A DNA stretch of 64,000 bases, taken from positions 688,837 to 752,836 of the forward strand of contig MIAG01000002.1 of assembly GCA_001829005.1 (NCBI GenBank). The letters run 5' to 3'. This DNA is from Sphingobacteriia bacterium RIFOXYC2_FULL_35_18. Lineage in GTDB: Bacteria; Bacteroidota; Bacteroidia; Chitinophagales; Chitinophagaceae. A program made the position numbers and the translations under genes. Below are positions 8,262-15,997 of this stretch, in pieces (position 1 is the stretch's first letter; each line of letters starts with the position of its first letter). The notes under the pieces were generated by a model that searched no databases, was not told where the DNA came from, and saw nothing but the letters and a program-made list of their open reading frames with translations.

Positions 8262-8757
8262 AGCTTGTTTTGACCCCAGATGTTATTTTAGATTCTTTAA
8301 AAATTCGAAGATTTTTATCTGTAACTAATGTCTTGATTTCAATTTCCCCATCAATGATTAAATCGGTGAATATCCCATTAATTAAAAAGGCCTCTTTTTG
8401 AAATTGAAGATTTAATTCTGCAAGTCTAAATTGTTGATATAACAATGAGCTTCGCTTATTGCTCATAGTAAATACTTGATTATATATTGATTTAACTAAA
8501 TACTCAGCTTCAAGCCCATGCAATGATTTATTTAAGATAACGTTGTTTAGGATTCTACATGATGTATCATTGACAAAGTAAATACGAGTTATATTATTAT
8601 TGACAATCGTTTCCGTTAAAAGATTAATGAAAGAAGCATCATTATAAGGAATAATTGCTCCAGGACAAGTTATAAATATTGACTTTAAGCCGTACTTACG
8701 TAGAATCATATTCTCCACACAAGAAAAAGGGCAAATAATGAAGAGTGTATTACTCAT
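8251..8757 (-). CDS. Degenerate beta-carbonic-anhydrase-like protein, partner of SbtA
   Basis: A 168-residue soluble protein with no confident family by simple reading. Its order of segments resembles a beta-carbonic anhydrase: an early Cys region (Cys9, Cys13), then ITCPGAIIPYNDASF (29-43) where the family has the R-N-A-G loop, then RIYFVNDTSC (58-67) where it has the GH-x2-CG zinc site, and a C-terminal strand region ending in DLIIDGEIEIK. Key residues are missing: no C-x-D-x-R dyad, and the zinc His is replaced by Asp64, with only Cys67 kept. Its stop overlaps the sbtA start by 11 bases. A regulatory or bicarbonate-sensing role for the permease is my inference; it could also be an unrelated small Rossmann-like protein. 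Confidence 0.5.
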   Translation of the reverse strand: MSNTLFIICPFSCVENMILRKYGLKSIFITCPGAIIPYNDASFINLLTETIVNNNITRIYFVNDTSCRILNNVILNKSLHGLEAEYLVKSIYNQVFTMSNKRSSLLYQQFRLAELNLQFQKEAFLINGIFTDLIIDGEIEIKTLVTDKNLRIFKESKITSGVKTSYEL

Positions 8758-8889
8758 GGGAAGCGTTATTTTGATTTATGCCGCATTTTATTAATGCCAT
8801 TTCTCCATTAGAAATCAACGGGTGCAAAAATGGCTATATTTTACATAAGTTTTTATTTATCTTTAATATATAATCTATAAGTATTTTTT

Positions 8890-9789
8890 ATGAATTATAC
8901 AATAAACCAATTACAGATCTTTTTAAAAGTAGTTGAAACACAAAGTGTAACCAAAGCATCCGAAGAACTGCATCTGAGTCAACCAGCAGTCTCTATTCAA
9001 TTAAAAAACTTTCAAGACCAATTTGATATACCATTAACTGAAGTGGTGGGCAGAAAAATATATATCACGGAATTTGGAAAAGAAATTGCAAACACTGTAG
9101 AAAATATCATGTTGCAAGTACATGCAATGAATAATAAAACATTCGCTTTTAAAGGTCAATTAAGCGGGAAACTCAAAATTGCAGTAGTATCCACTGGTAA
9201 ATACGTAATGCCTTACTTTCTAAATGGTTTCATGAAAATGCATACTGGAATTCAACTAAATATGGATGTTACGAATAAGTCAATGGTAATTGAAAGCTTG
9301 GAAAAAAATGAAATTGATTTTGCATTAGTATCCATCTTACCTGCTGCAATTAATATTGAGAAAATTGATTTTTTACCTAATAAACTTTTTTTGATTGGAA
9401 ATACACCTACTAAATCGTCCATTCAAGATTTACCGCTCATATTTCGTGAAAAGGGATCAGGAACAAGACAAGCCATGGAACAATTTATTCAGAAAAACAA
9501 ACTAACCATTCAGAAAAAAATGGAACTGAGTACCAACGAAGCTGTAAAACAAGCACTCATTGCTGGATTAGGATATTCCGTCATGCCCATTATTGGAATA
9601 AAAAACGAAATCATCAATAAGCAACTATTTATTATACCAGTAAAAGGACTGCCAATAAAAACAACATGGAGTTTAATCTGGTTAAAAGGGAAGAAACATT
9701 CACCTGTTGCAGAAGCGTACCTCAAATATATAAACCTAGAAAAAAAACAAGTTGCCAAAACATTTTTTAGCTGGAGCGATCAGTATTAA
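8890..9789 (+). CDS. LysR-type transcriptional regulator (CbbR/CmpR-like)
   Basis: A 299-residue LysR protein. The N-terminal winged helix-turn-helix covers residues 3-62 (INQLQIFLKVVE start, then SQPAVSIQLKN as recognition helix region). The periplasmic-binding-like effector domain follows from about residue 90 to 290. LysR regulators of this type (CbbR, CmpR, NdhR) control carbon fixation and bicarbonate uptake genes in autotrophs. The gene is divergent from the carbonic-anhydrase-like/SbtA/DoxX unit across a 132-base spacer, the standard position of a LysR regulator and its target. The effector is unknown. Its 3' end overlaps the converging 7-TM gene by 23 bases. Confidence 0.85.
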   Translation: MNYTINQLQIFLKVVETQSVTKASEELHLSQPAVSIQLKNFQDQFDIPLTEVVGRKIYITEFGKEIANTVENIMLQVHAMNNKTFAFKGQLSGKLKIAVVSTGKYVMPYFLNGFMKMHTGIQLNMDVTNKSMVIESLEKNEIDFALVSILPAAINIEKIDFLPNKLFLIGNTPTKSSIQDLPLIFREKGSGTRQAMEQFIQKNKLTIQKKMELSTNEAVKQALIAGLGYSVMPIIGIKNEIINKQLFIIPVKGLPIKTTWSLIWLKGKKHSPVAEAYLKYINLEKKQVAKTFFSWSDQY

Positions 9790-10465
9790 GAAATACCTTA
9801 TTTTCTTTTATGATTTTATACCCGTAGTAAATAGCAACTAAGCCTATAAATTCAGTGACATAAAGCACTTCTACATATCCTGCTCTTGTAAAAGATCCAC
9901 CAATGCCTGGAAGTAATCCCCCAATTGCAATGAAAATATTACCCTTGAATGGAGCTTCTTTTATTCCCTGTTTATAATATTTATATGCGGAATAAATAGC
10001 ACCGCCAACCAAAAAAAGGAATGCATAAATATTAATTAGTGGAGAAAAATAACGAACCCATTTCCAAGCAAAAACACTTCCTGTTAACTTATTATTGAAA
10101 GAAGTAGGCAATTCTACTGGAGTTGAAATTACAAAATAGGAAGCTGTTATGATTAAAAGAATAAAAAACAGCGTGGTAATATGAGCAAATCGCTTGTTCA
10201 TCAACAAGTAAACACTACCCTGCGCCAAAGGATATCCCCCTAACAAAGCTCCAACTATATACCAATACTTCAAATTTGCTTCGCTCCATCCAAACAAAAT
10301 ATTAATACTCTCCGATAATGTACCTAATCCAAAAGTCAAGACTCCCAAAGCCCACCAAAGCAAATAATCTTTTTTCTTTAATTGATAGTGCTTATATATT
10401 TCTTGGAAGAAATATATAGAAAACAAAGTGGTGAAAATTGGAATGTATTCTACAGGATTTTTCAT
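9767..10465 (-). CDS. Conserved hypothetical 7-TM membrane protein
   Basis: A 232-residue integral membrane protein with about seven hydrophobic segments (near 8-20, 37-56, 68-85, 97-113, 140-160, 174-190, 202-215) and short charged loops such as HYQLKKKDY. No family signature is recognisable. It is preceded by a perfect 10-bp inverted repeat abutting its ATG and is separated from the XRE/DUF2975 pair by 61 bases, so it may be an independent unit. It shares 23 bases of 3' overlap with the converging LysR gene. Confidence 0.6.
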   Translation of the reverse strand: MKNPVEYIPIFTTLFSIYFFQEIYKHYQLKKKDYLLWWALGVLTFGLGTLSESINILFGWSEANLKYWYIVGALLGGYPLAQGSVYLLMNKRFAHITTLFFILLIITASYFVISTPVELPTSFNNKLTGSVFAWKWVRYFSPLINIYAFLFLVGGAIYSAYKYYKQGIKEAPFKGNIFIAIGGLLPGIGGSFTRAGYVEVLYVTEFIGLVAIYYGYKIIKENKVFLNTDRSS

Positions 10466-10493
10466 AGTTCAATTAAAACGCAAAATTGAACTA
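10465..10493 (-). promoter_or_regulatory. 10-bp inverted repeat abutting the start codon of the 7-TM gene
   Basis: TAGTTCAATT (10465-10474) and AATTGAACTA (10484-10493) are perfect inverted copies around a 9-base loop. The left arm includes the first base of the ATG on the minus strand. It could be a translation-masking hairpin or a repressor site. Confidence 0.45.
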
Positions 10494-10526
10494 ATTGTTA
10501 GTTGGAATAGTCAGTCAATTGTAATA

Positions 10527-10736
10527 TTATTTTTCATCAATGTACTCTAATATATCCCCAGGTTGACAATCTAAAACCAAACAAATAGCTTCCAAAGTAC
10601 TAAAACGAATGGCTTTTGCTTTTCCGGTTTTTAATATCGAAAGATTTGATAATGTAAGTCCTACTTTGTCTGAGAGTTCATTTAATGACATTTTTCTCTT
10701 TGCCATCATTACGTCTAAATTTACTATTATGGGCAT
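10527..10736 (-). CDS. XRE-family HTH regulator (YozG-like)
   Basis: A 69-residue Cro/C1-type helix-turn-helix protein: IIVNLDVMMAKRKMSLNELS, then the turn and recognition helix VGLTLSNLSILKTGKAKAI, and a tail LDCQPGDILEY. This compact form matches the Bacillus YozG type, which is normally paired with a DUF2975 membrane protein, as here, where it follows by 2 bases. The pair is probably self-regulated. The length is complete for the type, and the protein is a single DNA-binding domain with no sensor of its own. Confidence 0.88.
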   Translation of the reverse strand: MPIIVNLDVMMAKRKMSLNELSDKVGLTLSNLSILKTGKAKAIRFSTLEAICLVLDCQPGDILEYIDEK

Positions 10737-10738
10737 GA

Positions 10739-11293
10739 CTAAACAGTTAAATCGTTTTCAATTTGAATTTCAATCCCACGCTTAAAAATTTGCGCAATCA
10801 CAAAAAGGATAACACTCATAAAAAGCCAAACATCTGCTCCACCCATATGTAAATCATCAACGGATGGTATAATAATCCCTTTCAATCTCAACCAAGCAGA
10901 ATACTTTAGGCCCCAAATAGAGAATAAACCAATTCCAAAACTGAGGTAAGCTAAATTGGAAATTAATTGATTTAATGTTGAATTAAAAGGTCGATTAAAG
11001 TCAAACACTTTGTTGTAAAAGAGTTTAACAATCAAATAAAACATTAATGCCTTCATTAATGCAACTATACTCATAATAGCTGTTACCACTAAAAAATAAC
11101 CCTTATCGTAGCTTATCAAATTAGATAAATCTATTTGCATCCAAAAGTTTTTTGCACCTATTGGATTAATAACCAATGCAAAGAAAGTATTAAAAATAAG
11201 CCCGCCTGCTTCAATACAAATTCCAATAAAAATTACCCATGCCATAATATGCAAGAATGTTAGCATTTCTTTAGAGCCAATTTTGATTTCCAT
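10739..11293 (-). CDS. DUF2975 family membrane protein
   Basis: A 184-residue protein with four predicted transmembrane helices (about 12-35, 62-85, 108-128, 150-170), matching DUF2975. Members are encoded next to YozG-like XRE regulators in many Firmicutes and Bacteroidota. By analogy the membrane protein may modulate the regulator, but no mechanism is known. It is first in a two-gene unit with the regulator (2-base gap). An AT-rich 9-bp inverted repeat lies 39-61 bases before its start. Confidence 0.8.
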   Translation of the reverse strand: MEIKIGSKEMLTFLHIMAWVIFIGICIEAGGLIFNTFFALVINPIGAKNFWMQIDLSNLISYDKGYFLVVTAIMSIVALMKALMFYLIVKLFYNKVFDFNRPFNSTLNQLISNLAYLSFGIGLFSIWGLKYSAWLRLKGIIIPSVDDLHMGGADVWLFMSVILFVIAQIFKRGIEIQIENDLTV

Positions 11294-11331
11294 AATATTA
11301 ATTTGATAAGATGATGAATCAAAATTAGATA

Positions 11332-11354
11332 AATTTATTGATAAACAATAAATT
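11332..11354. repeat. AT-rich inverted repeat upstream of the DUF2975/XRE pair
   Basis: AATTTATTG (11332-11340) and CAATAAATT (11346-11354) are perfect inverted copies with a 5-base loop. The site lies between the pentapeptide gene's end and the DUF2975 start. It could be the XRE operator or a weak AT-only hairpin ending the upstream operon. Confidence 0.35.
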
Positions 11355-11375
11355 ATTTATGTTTTTAGGTATTTT

Positions 11376-11942
11376 TTATTCAATAACAATATTATATTGA
11401 CTAAGGAGGCCAGGTAATCCATCTATAGAAAATCTAGTTTTCTTTAAACTATTAGCAACAGGATCAATTAAAAAATGATATGCTGTAGTCAAATTAGCTT
11501 GATCAAGAATGGTTCGCTCAAAAATAACTTGAGCGAGATTACATTGATCAAAATTAGCAGCAGTTAAATCTGCAGCTGTGAAATCCGTGCCTGTTAAATC
11601 GGATTGTTCAAATAACGTTTTGCTCAATTTTGATTGAAAAAAAGTAGCATGCTGAATAATACATTTTTTAAAAGAAACAGATAAAGCAAATGGATTACAA
11701 GTATCAAATTGTATACCAGATAATTTTGAATCAATAAACTGCACATTTTGTAATGCAGTATTTGTAAAATTTACTAATGACAAATTACAGTTAGAAAAAA
11801 CGCAGTCAATGAATTTACAATCAGAAAAGGATTGATTGGAGAAGTCACAATGATAAAAGTGACAATTTTCATATTCACCTGTGTCCAATACTGAAGTAAT
11901 AAAATCTTCTTTTCTAAAGTCTTTATCTGAAAAGTACATCAT
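11376..11942 (-). CDS. Pentapeptide-repeat protein (Qnr/McbG-like fold)
   Basis: A 188-residue protein built almost wholly of A(D/N)LXX-type pentapeptides: CHFYHCDFSN, CKFIDCVFSNCNLSLVNF, then SDLTGTDFTAADLTAANF. This predicts a right-handed quadrilateral beta-helix with about 25-28 coils. The C-terminal cap DPVANSLKKTRFS then LLSQYNIVIE is shared with the Qnr/MfpA-type group. Those proteins mimic DNA and protect gyrase, but most chromosomal relatives have no known function, so quinolone protection should not be assumed. It is the last gene of the porin/antiporter run, 12 bases after the calcium-antiporter gene. Confidence 0.85.
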   Translation of the reverse strand: MMYFSDKDFRKEDFITSVLDTGEYENCHFYHCDFSNQSFSDCKFIDCVFSNCNLSLVNFTNTALQNVQFIDSKLSGIQFDTCNPFALSVSFKKCIIQHATFFQSKLSKTLFEQSDLTGTDFTAADLTAANFDQCNLAQVIFERTILDQANLTTAYHFLIDPVANSLKKTRFSIDGLPGLLSQYNIVIE

Positions 11943-11953
11943 CCGATATTATA

Positions 11954-12961
11954 TTAATTGAGCAACAAATAAATCATTACGAAAACATATAAAACTATAA
12001 TAATAAAAGTATCCAAGCTGAAAACCCAAAGTTGCTTTTTTTCAGGCCGAAACAATAGACCAAGTGCTACAACTGCAGACATGATGATTACTACCAAAAC
12101 GGATAATAAGTGTGTAGGAGATATTGCAGAAAATATAGATCCCTCTCTATAGAATAAATCATCGATTCCTAAAATAAACATATTGAAAATATTACTACCC
12201 AATAAATTGCCTACCGCCATATCTAAAGAGCCCATTCTTAATGCAGCTATTGAAACTACTAGTTCTGGCAATGAAGTAGCTGCAGCAATAAATAATGTAG
12301 CAAAGAAGGAATTTCCTAACCCCGTTGCACTGGCAATATTTTCACCAAAATAAGGCAAAAAAATGGCTGCACAAATGACTATTAGCGCATGCAATGCGTA
12401 ATTTCCAATAACTTTTTTTAATTCTACTTTATCATAGGTTGTATATGCATTATTGGTTTCACCAGATTTCATTAAGTCTGCTTGTTCATATTTGAAAATT
12501 CCCCAAACAGACACTATATAAATAGCAAAAATCAAAAATGTAAAGCTGCTCATCCATAAAATGCTTGGAATCTTATTGGTTAAGTGAATAGCTATCCCTA
12601 CAATAGTTAATAAGATTATTCCAAAAATCACTACCAATATATGACTTGACTTAACTAATGAAAATAAAGGTTTCTTGATTCGAGCATCTAAAACGGAAAG
12701 AATCAACAAATTAAACATACAACTACCAAAAATATCACCGGCTGCCAAATCGGGAGCATTGATAATAGATACTGCACTAATCCCAGTAATTAACTCAGGT
12801 AAAGAGGTAACAGATGCCATTAAAATTAATCCTAGCCATGCTTTACCTAACCCAGTAATTTCTGCAATTTTATCACCATAAGTAGACAGCTTTGATCCAC
12901 TAAAAATAATAATAGCTGCACATAAAGTAAATCCAAAAATATTGAAATAAATATTGTTCAT
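11954..12961 (-). CDS. Sodium/calcium exchanger family antiporter (YrbG-like)
   Basis: A CaCA-superfamily inner-membrane antiporter of 335 residues with ten hydrophobic helices and the two inverted alpha-repeats. Repeat 1 reads ASVTSLPELITG and then GDIFGSCMFN; repeat 2 reads AAATSLPELVVS and then GNLLGSNIFN. The acidic Glu in each S-LPEL motif binds the cation. ATG 12961 is preferred over an upstream ATG at 12997 because the hydrophobic N terminus MNNIYFNIFGF is the family start. A sodium- or proton-driven calcium export role is inferred. It lies directly downstream of a proton antiporter gene, in the same operon-like run. Confidence 0.9.
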   Translation of the reverse strand: MNNIYFNIFGFTLCAAIIIFSGSKLSTYGDKIAEITGLGKAWLGLILMASVTSLPELITGISAVSIINAPDLAAGDIFGSCMFNLLILSVLDARIKKPLFSLVKSSHILVVIFGIILLTIVGIAIHLTNKIPSILWMSSFTFLIFAIYIVSVWGIFKYEQADLMKSGETNNAYTTYDKVELKKVIGNYALHALIVICAAIFLPYFGENIASATGLGNSFFATLFIAAATSLPELVVSIAALRMGSLDMAVGNLLGSNIFNMFILGIDDLFYREGSIFSAISPTHLLSVLVVIIMSAVVALGLLFRPEKKQLWVFSLDTFIIIVLYVFVMIYLLLN

Positions 12962-13005
12962 ATCAATGTTAATACTTCTGTGTTTAAAATTATCCAAGAT
13001 AAAAT

Positions 13006-14184
13006 TTAGTACTTGCTTGCACTTTGCTTTTTATTGGTCATTAACCCAAACATCATTACAAGAGCAGTTATAATAATTACTTGAATAATCAAAGATTTAT
13101 TTACCAATCCAATTGAATTAATGGGCAAAATAGATAAGAAAAGTAAAATTGTAATTAGTCCTCTAGGCGCAATAAATAATAAAGGTTTTAAAGGCAGATT
13201 AGATAATTTCAACTGTATTGCCCTAAATAAATAAATTAAAATTGATATCGAAATTGCCCAAAGCAGGGTTTGAGTGCTGAGTATTTCAGAAGTCTCCATT
13301 AAAAAGCCAAATACCAAAAAAAATAAAGCTCTTACCAAAAAAGCGAATTCAGCAATTAACTCTTTAAACTTTAGTACTTCTTTATTGAGCTCATCAGGTT
13401 TAAACTTCTCTATCCATTTATAATGCTTGAGTTCATCTAAGTTCCCAATAAACAAACCAAAAAGTAAAATAAAGACTAGACCGGGCAAGTGGTATACTTT
13501 TGAAACTGCATATATTAAAATAATTAGCAAAATAATAGGCACAAATTTTACATGGTGCTCTATTTTATTTAGCAAATAAGATAAGGCAATTGTGCACAAA
13601 AAAGATACAATTATAATAATCAAAAGCTGCAAAAAGAAACTTCCAAAAGAATTCCAATTAATAATTTCATTAAATGCAAAAAAATTAAAGAGAACAACAC
13701 CAACTATATCAGACAAACTGCTTTCATAGATTACAAACTCTTTATTATATGCACTCAAATTTTTTACACTTGGAATAGCTATAGCACTGCTAATGACACA
13801 AAAGGGTATAGCATTAGTTAAACTAGCTTTAATATCATATCCTCCAAAGTAACTAAATAGAAAAGCCAATAAAAAAGCGAGGGCCAACATTGGAAATAAG
13901 GCACCAAAAAAAGATTTTTTGATTATACCCAATTTTGATTTGTTTAGTTCCAACTCTAATGAACCCTCTAAAACAATAAGTATCAATCCAACAGTACCTA
14001 AAACGGGCAAGAATGGTGAAAGATCGGGTAAAGAAATGTCAACAAAAACGGACATCTGCTTTACACCCCAACCTAAAAGCAATAGCAGAATAACAGAAGG
14101 TATTTTTGTTTTTGATGAACTAATATCAAATACATACGCTATTAACAATAAAAAACAGAAAGTGATTATGATAGCAGATGTCAT
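13006..14184 (-). CDS. CPA-family cation/proton antiporter (KefB/NhaP-like, membrane domain only)
   Basis: A 392-residue polytopic protein with about 12 hydrophobic helices and the monovalent cation:proton antiporter signature. It begins with the VILLLLLGWGVK helix (31-42), includes ISSAIAIPSVKNLSAYNKE and LSDIVGVVLFN in the ion-binding core, and ends APRGLITILLF. There is no C-terminal TrkA_N domain, so it is not a KefB-type nucleotide-gated system. It probably exchanges Na+ or K+ for H+ across the inner membrane. It lies 28 bases after the DUF1905/YdeI gene and 44 before the calcium antiporter start, suggesting a shared ion-homeostasis transcript. Confidence 0.85.
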   Translation of the reverse strand: MTSAIIITFCFLLLIAYVFDISSSKTKIPSVILLLLLGWGVKQMSVFVDISLPDLSPFLPVLGTVGLILIVLEGSLELELNKSKLGIIKKSFFGALFPMLALAFLLAFLFSYFGGYDIKASLTNAIPFCVISSAIAIPSVKNLSAYNKEFVIYESSLSDIVGVVLFNFFAFNEIINWNSFGSFFLQLLIIIIVSFLCTIALSYLLNKIEHHVKFVPIILLIILIYAVSKVYHLPGLVFILLFGLFIGNLDELKHYKWIEKFKPDELNKEVLKFKELIAEFAFLVRALFFLVFGFLMETSEILSTQTLLWAISISILIYLFRAIQLKLSNLPLKPLLFIAPRGLITILLFLSILPINSIGLVNKSLIIQVIIITALVMMFGLMTNKKQSASKY

Positions 14185-14212
14185 GAGAATGAATTAATTA
14201 TGAACAAGGTAG

Positions 14213-14689
14213 CTATTCCAAATTAATAACAAGTTTTTCAATAACAGTATTAATTCTACTTACTTTAGTCTCTTCTTTTTTGGCGGCATAAATCCACTGT
14301 ATTTGAGCAATTTGTTCTGCTTCAGATTGATTTTTAAAAGACCTCAAACTTCCTGGCACATCAAAAAAACATAATAATAATTCTTCAGGTATTTCTAAAG
14401 GAAGATTATCTGCATATAGAACTACCTTAACATAATCCCCTACTTGTTTCTTTATTTTCTTTCGAATCTCAGCATTAACTGGCAAAAATAATCGTCCATT
14501 TCCCATAGGCATAAGATGATAATGTTTTATTTCATAATCATCAATAAACCCATTTACTCTTACCCAACCAAAGTGAGTATGTTTATCGGGTAATATTTCG
14601 GGAATTTGTGCATAAGTCCACCCCCCTTTACCAGGAAATTTTTCAAGTATATACAACTTATTTACAAGGGGCTTATCAGTTTTAAACAT
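14213..14689 (-). CDS. DUF1905 / YdeI-like domain protein
   Basis: A 158-residue cytoplasmic protein. Residues 10-105 match DUF1905: the GWVRVNGFIDDYEIKHYHL strand region and MGNGRLFLPVNAEIRKKI. The C-terminal part (about 115-155), ending in an Ile/Glu-rich helix, resembles the YdeI/OmpD-associated tail that often accompanies DUF1905. Function is unknown. The start codon ATG 14689 lies one base after the stop of the porin gene, so the two are almost certainly cotranscribed and translationally coupled. Confidence 0.75.
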   Translation of the reverse strand: MFKTDKPLVNKLYILEKFPGKGGWTYAQIPEILPDKHTHFGWVRVNGFIDDYEIKHYHLMPMGNGRLFLPVNAEIRKKIKKQVGDYVKVVLYADNLPLEIPEELLLCFFDVPGSLRSFKNQSEAEQIAQIQWIYAAKKEETKVSRINTVIEKLVINLE

Positions 14690-14690
14690 A

Positions 14691-15893
14691 CTAAAAATTG
14701 ACTTGAGCCTGAATCCTTAGTAGATTTCCACTTTGTAAATTATTCTGCATTACAAAATCTTCAAATCTTCTTTTTGAGATGGTGTAATTGAAAACCAATT
14801 CAAAGTTTTTGTTGAACTGCCATTCTGCACCAATCTCTAAATCATTCACGGCATAACTTCTAGCGTCTCTCTCATGCTTCTTACCCCCATTATAATATTG
14901 ATAGCGAATAAATGGGATTATTGATTGCTTTTGCATTTTTTTTAAATAACTCAATGTAATATACCCTCCATTCAAACCTTTAACTTCTATAGAATCGGTT
15001 ACTTTATTAAACTGAGGACCACGTCCTATTGTATATTCAGCTTGAATACCAAATGGTTTAGGATACAATATAAAAGAAGCAGCTACTCGTTCATCTGTAT
15101 AGTTTAAATCTGAATTATATTTAACTCCAGAAGATAAATTGGTTCTAGGAATTACATATTTCCCTTTATATGCCTGAACTCCTAATTCAACAATTTGATT
15201 ATTCAATTCAAAGGGATAACTAAATCTTGATACCACATGCAACTTATTGTTCAACTCTGGATTATTGGCAGTTTGACCATTGTAAAAACCTAAGGCAAAA
15301 ACACCATAGTCACCACTTCCCTTTAAACCATCGTTTACTAAACTCGAAAATAATTTGCGTTTTTCCTTGGGCGCCCAATAAAAGAATACTCCGATATCTC
15401 GCTCATTAGAAACGGCACTATTTAATGCATCATTTCTATCTAATGGAATTCTGTTTTGGCTTGATTGCATATTCTCAAAACCATAAGGCACTTTACTTTG
15501 TCCAACTCTAAATCTAAATTCATTGTCCTTATCAACACCTATATCAAAATACGCATCTCTAATTTGACCAAAATGCAATCTATCAGATGCAGGACTACTC
15601 GCAAAATCAGGTTGTACATAGAAATATACATTTTTACTAATTTGTCCATAAAAAATGATCCGCATACGTCGCATGAAAAATCCGCCATTATTACCCCAAG
15701 AGCGGTCGCATTGCTCACAATTTAAATTTGGATTTGTTTCCAGTAATCTATTATACCTAATTTGACTATAACCCCTAATGGAGAAACTTTCATACCATTT
15801 AGGGTTAGAAGGAGTTTCTTTTCGTAGCTGTAAATCTAACTGTGCGTAAGAAATTATAGGAAATAAACAGATAACAAGCATTAAAAGCCTCAT
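14691..15893 (-). CDS. OprO/OprP-type outer-membrane porin
   Basis: A 400-residue beta-barrel with a signal peptide (MRLLMLVICLFPIISYAQ). The body alternates hydrophobic and polar residues and carries porin-O/P features: YSQIRYNRL, FFMRRMRIIF and VQPDF in the N-terminal strands, and a C-terminal aromatic strand ending IQAQVNF. The family is called phosphate-selective, but in Bacteroidota the cargo varies. The frame also opens at a TTG three bases earlier, which I reject in favour of ATG 15893. It is the first gene of the run ending in the pentapeptide protein. Residues 35-45 include two cysteines (C-E-Q-C), unusual for a porin and possibly a disulfide. Confidence 0.83.
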   Translation of the reverse strand: MRLLMLVICLFPIISYAQLDLQLRKETPSNPKWYESFSIRGYSQIRYNRLLETNPNLNCEQCDRSWGNNGGFFMRRMRIIFYGQISKNVYFYVQPDFASSPASDRLHFGQIRDAYFDIGVDKDNEFRFRVGQSKVPYGFENMQSSQNRIPLDRNDALNSAVSNERDIGVFFYWAPKEKRKLFSSLVNDGLKGSGDYGVFALGFYNGQTANNPELNNKLHVVSRFSYPFELNNQIVELGVQAYKGKYVIPRTNLSSGVKYNSDLNYTDERVAASFILYPKPFGIQAEYTIGRGPQFNKVTDSIEVKGLNGGYITLSYLKKMQKQSIIPFIRYQYYNGGKKHERDARSYAVNDLEIGAEWQFNKNFELVFNYTISKRRFEDFVMQNNLQSGNLLRIQAQVNF

Positions 15894-15997
15894 CAAAATG
15901 ATTTTAAACGCAAGTATATGAATATATCTATACTATATTATCAAATCATTAATTTTTTTAAATCTATTTATTTATTGAGAATAAAAACGTATATAAG

